Positions 63,569 to 64,000 of a stretch of DNA of 64,000 bases are shown piece by piece. A program made the translations under genes and the position numbers. Below the pieces are notes generated by a model. That model saw only the letters and a program-made list of their open reading frames with translations, ran no database searches and was not told where the DNA came from. The DNA is from Kaistia defluvii. GTDB lineage: Bacteria > Pseudomonadota > Alphaproteobacteria > Rhizobiales > Kaistiaceae. Each line of letters opens with the position of its first letter. Within the stretch, counting starts at the first letter, position 1. The DNA lies in contig NZ_JBEPSM010000003.1 in NCBI RefSeq assembly GCF_040548815.1, positions 434,001-498,000 on the forward strand, read 5' to 3'.

Positions 63569-64000
63569 TCAGGCCCGGTGTTCTTGGCGCGTCGAGCGCA
63601 CGTACAGCAGCGCGACGACGATGACGAAGCCGAGCATCAGCACCGAGACGGCGCTGCCGGTGGCGATGTCGTAGTTCTGGAACGAGAGCTGCCAGGACCA
63701 GTATTGCGCGACGTTGGAGGAGTTGGCCGGGCCGCCCTGGGTCAGCGAGGCGAACAGGTCGAACTGCTGCAGCGTGAAGATGATGCCGAGACAGGTCACC
63801 GCGCCGATCGTCGAGCGCATCATCGGCAGCGTCATGTGCCAGAACCGGCCCCAGGGCCCGGCGCCGTCGAGGGCGGCGGCCTCGTACATGTCCTTCGGAA
63901 TGCCGGCAAGGCCGACCGAGAGCAGGATCATGTTGAACGGGATGCCGAGCCAGATATTGGCGATGATGACGGAATAGAGCGAGATCGCTGGCGTCGACAG
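63569..64000 (-). CDS. Carbohydrate ABC transporter permease, 5' part beyond window
   Basis: 144 codons visible; the start is outside. MalF-like C-terminal half: PFNMILLSVGLAGIPKDMYE, EAA motif region AALDGAGPWGRFWHMTLPMM, then two TM helices (AVTCLGIIFTLQQFDLFASL; AVSVLMLGFVIVVALLY). Short basic tail RSTRQEHRA. Confidence 0.92.
   Translation of the reverse strand: MSTPAISLYSVIIANIWLGIPFNMILLSVGLAGIPKDMYEAAALDGAGPWGRFWHMTLPMMRSTIGAVTCLGIIFTLQQFDLFASLTQGGPANSSNVAQYWSWQLSFQNYDIATGSAVSVLMLGFVIVVALLYVRSTRQEHRA

Noticed and set aside
1..64000. CRISPR array or prophage structural genes
   Set aside because: No array of direct repeats with spacers, no capsid, portal, terminase or integrase signature was seen.

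Overview
The window is GC-rich DNA (roughly two thirds G+C by eye) from an alphaproteobacterium, most likely order Hyphomicrobiales (Rhizobiales). The evidence is the tandem yejA-type binding-protein genes, a CycM-like cytochrome c, an IalB-family protein, a DUF6065 protein, and the block ffs-dnaX-ybaB-recR ... def-fmt-truA-dapE-dapD-argB-engB-yidC-rnpA-rpmH. A Kaistia- or Bosea-like host is a guess; there is no rRNA to settle it.

Region 1 (1-24.6 kb) is core chromosome. It holds a yej-type peptide/microcin C uptake operon cut by the window edge, a membrane cytochrome c, kdsB and pheA, nudC, the 4.5S SRP RNA, the replication/recombination block dnaX-ybaB-recR, translation genes def-fmt-truA, lysine genes dapE and dapD, argB, and the membrane-insertion/ribosome block engB-yidC-rnpA-rpmH read from a clear sigma70-type promoter. 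It closes with a histidine kinase and a tRNA-Arg(ACG).

Region 2 (24.6-37 kb) is accessory, with looser gene packing and AT-richer patches. It carries an IalB-like secreted protein, a class C beta-lactamase-fold hydrolase, a DUF6065 protein, an outer-membrane-like protein ending in 26 unbroken Gly-X-Y triplets, a 7TMR-DISM histidine kinase, and small ORFs. Among these are two 31-32 residue peptides with the same MKKTYEKPS leader and unrelated tails, read as orphan RiPP (lasso-type leader) precursors. GNAT, AraC/GyrI-like, cupin and DoxX genes follow. No integrase or transposase was seen.

Region 3 (37-44 kb) holds housekeeping and oxidoreductase genes: DUF2165, a divergent SDR/TetR pair, another SDR, an M3 oligopeptidase and a PfkB kinase.

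Region 4 (44-52.4 kb) is for deoxyribonucleoside/nucleoside breakdown: a SorC-family deoR preceded by two TCAC-N4-GTGA boxes, deoC, a tandem-domain ALDH16-like aldehyde dehydrogenase, a small helical protein, a metallo-beta-lactamase-fold lactonase and a nucleoside hydrolase. A 1-kb stretch between deoR and the hydrolase holds MITE-like palindromic repeats.

Region 5 (52.6-64 kb) is a catabolic locus. An unusual DeoR regulator with an inserted, apparently circularly permuted sugar-binding domain precedes an ABC sugar importer, enoyl-CoA hydratase, SDR dehydrogenase, mutarotase-like protein, SMP-30 lactonase and CaiB-type CoA-transferase, several joined by 4-bp stop/start overlaps. The mix of sugar and CoA chemistry matches no pathway I recognise, and I consider it and the RiPP pair the best candidates for undescribed biology. 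Two permease genes of a second sugar importer run off the right edge.
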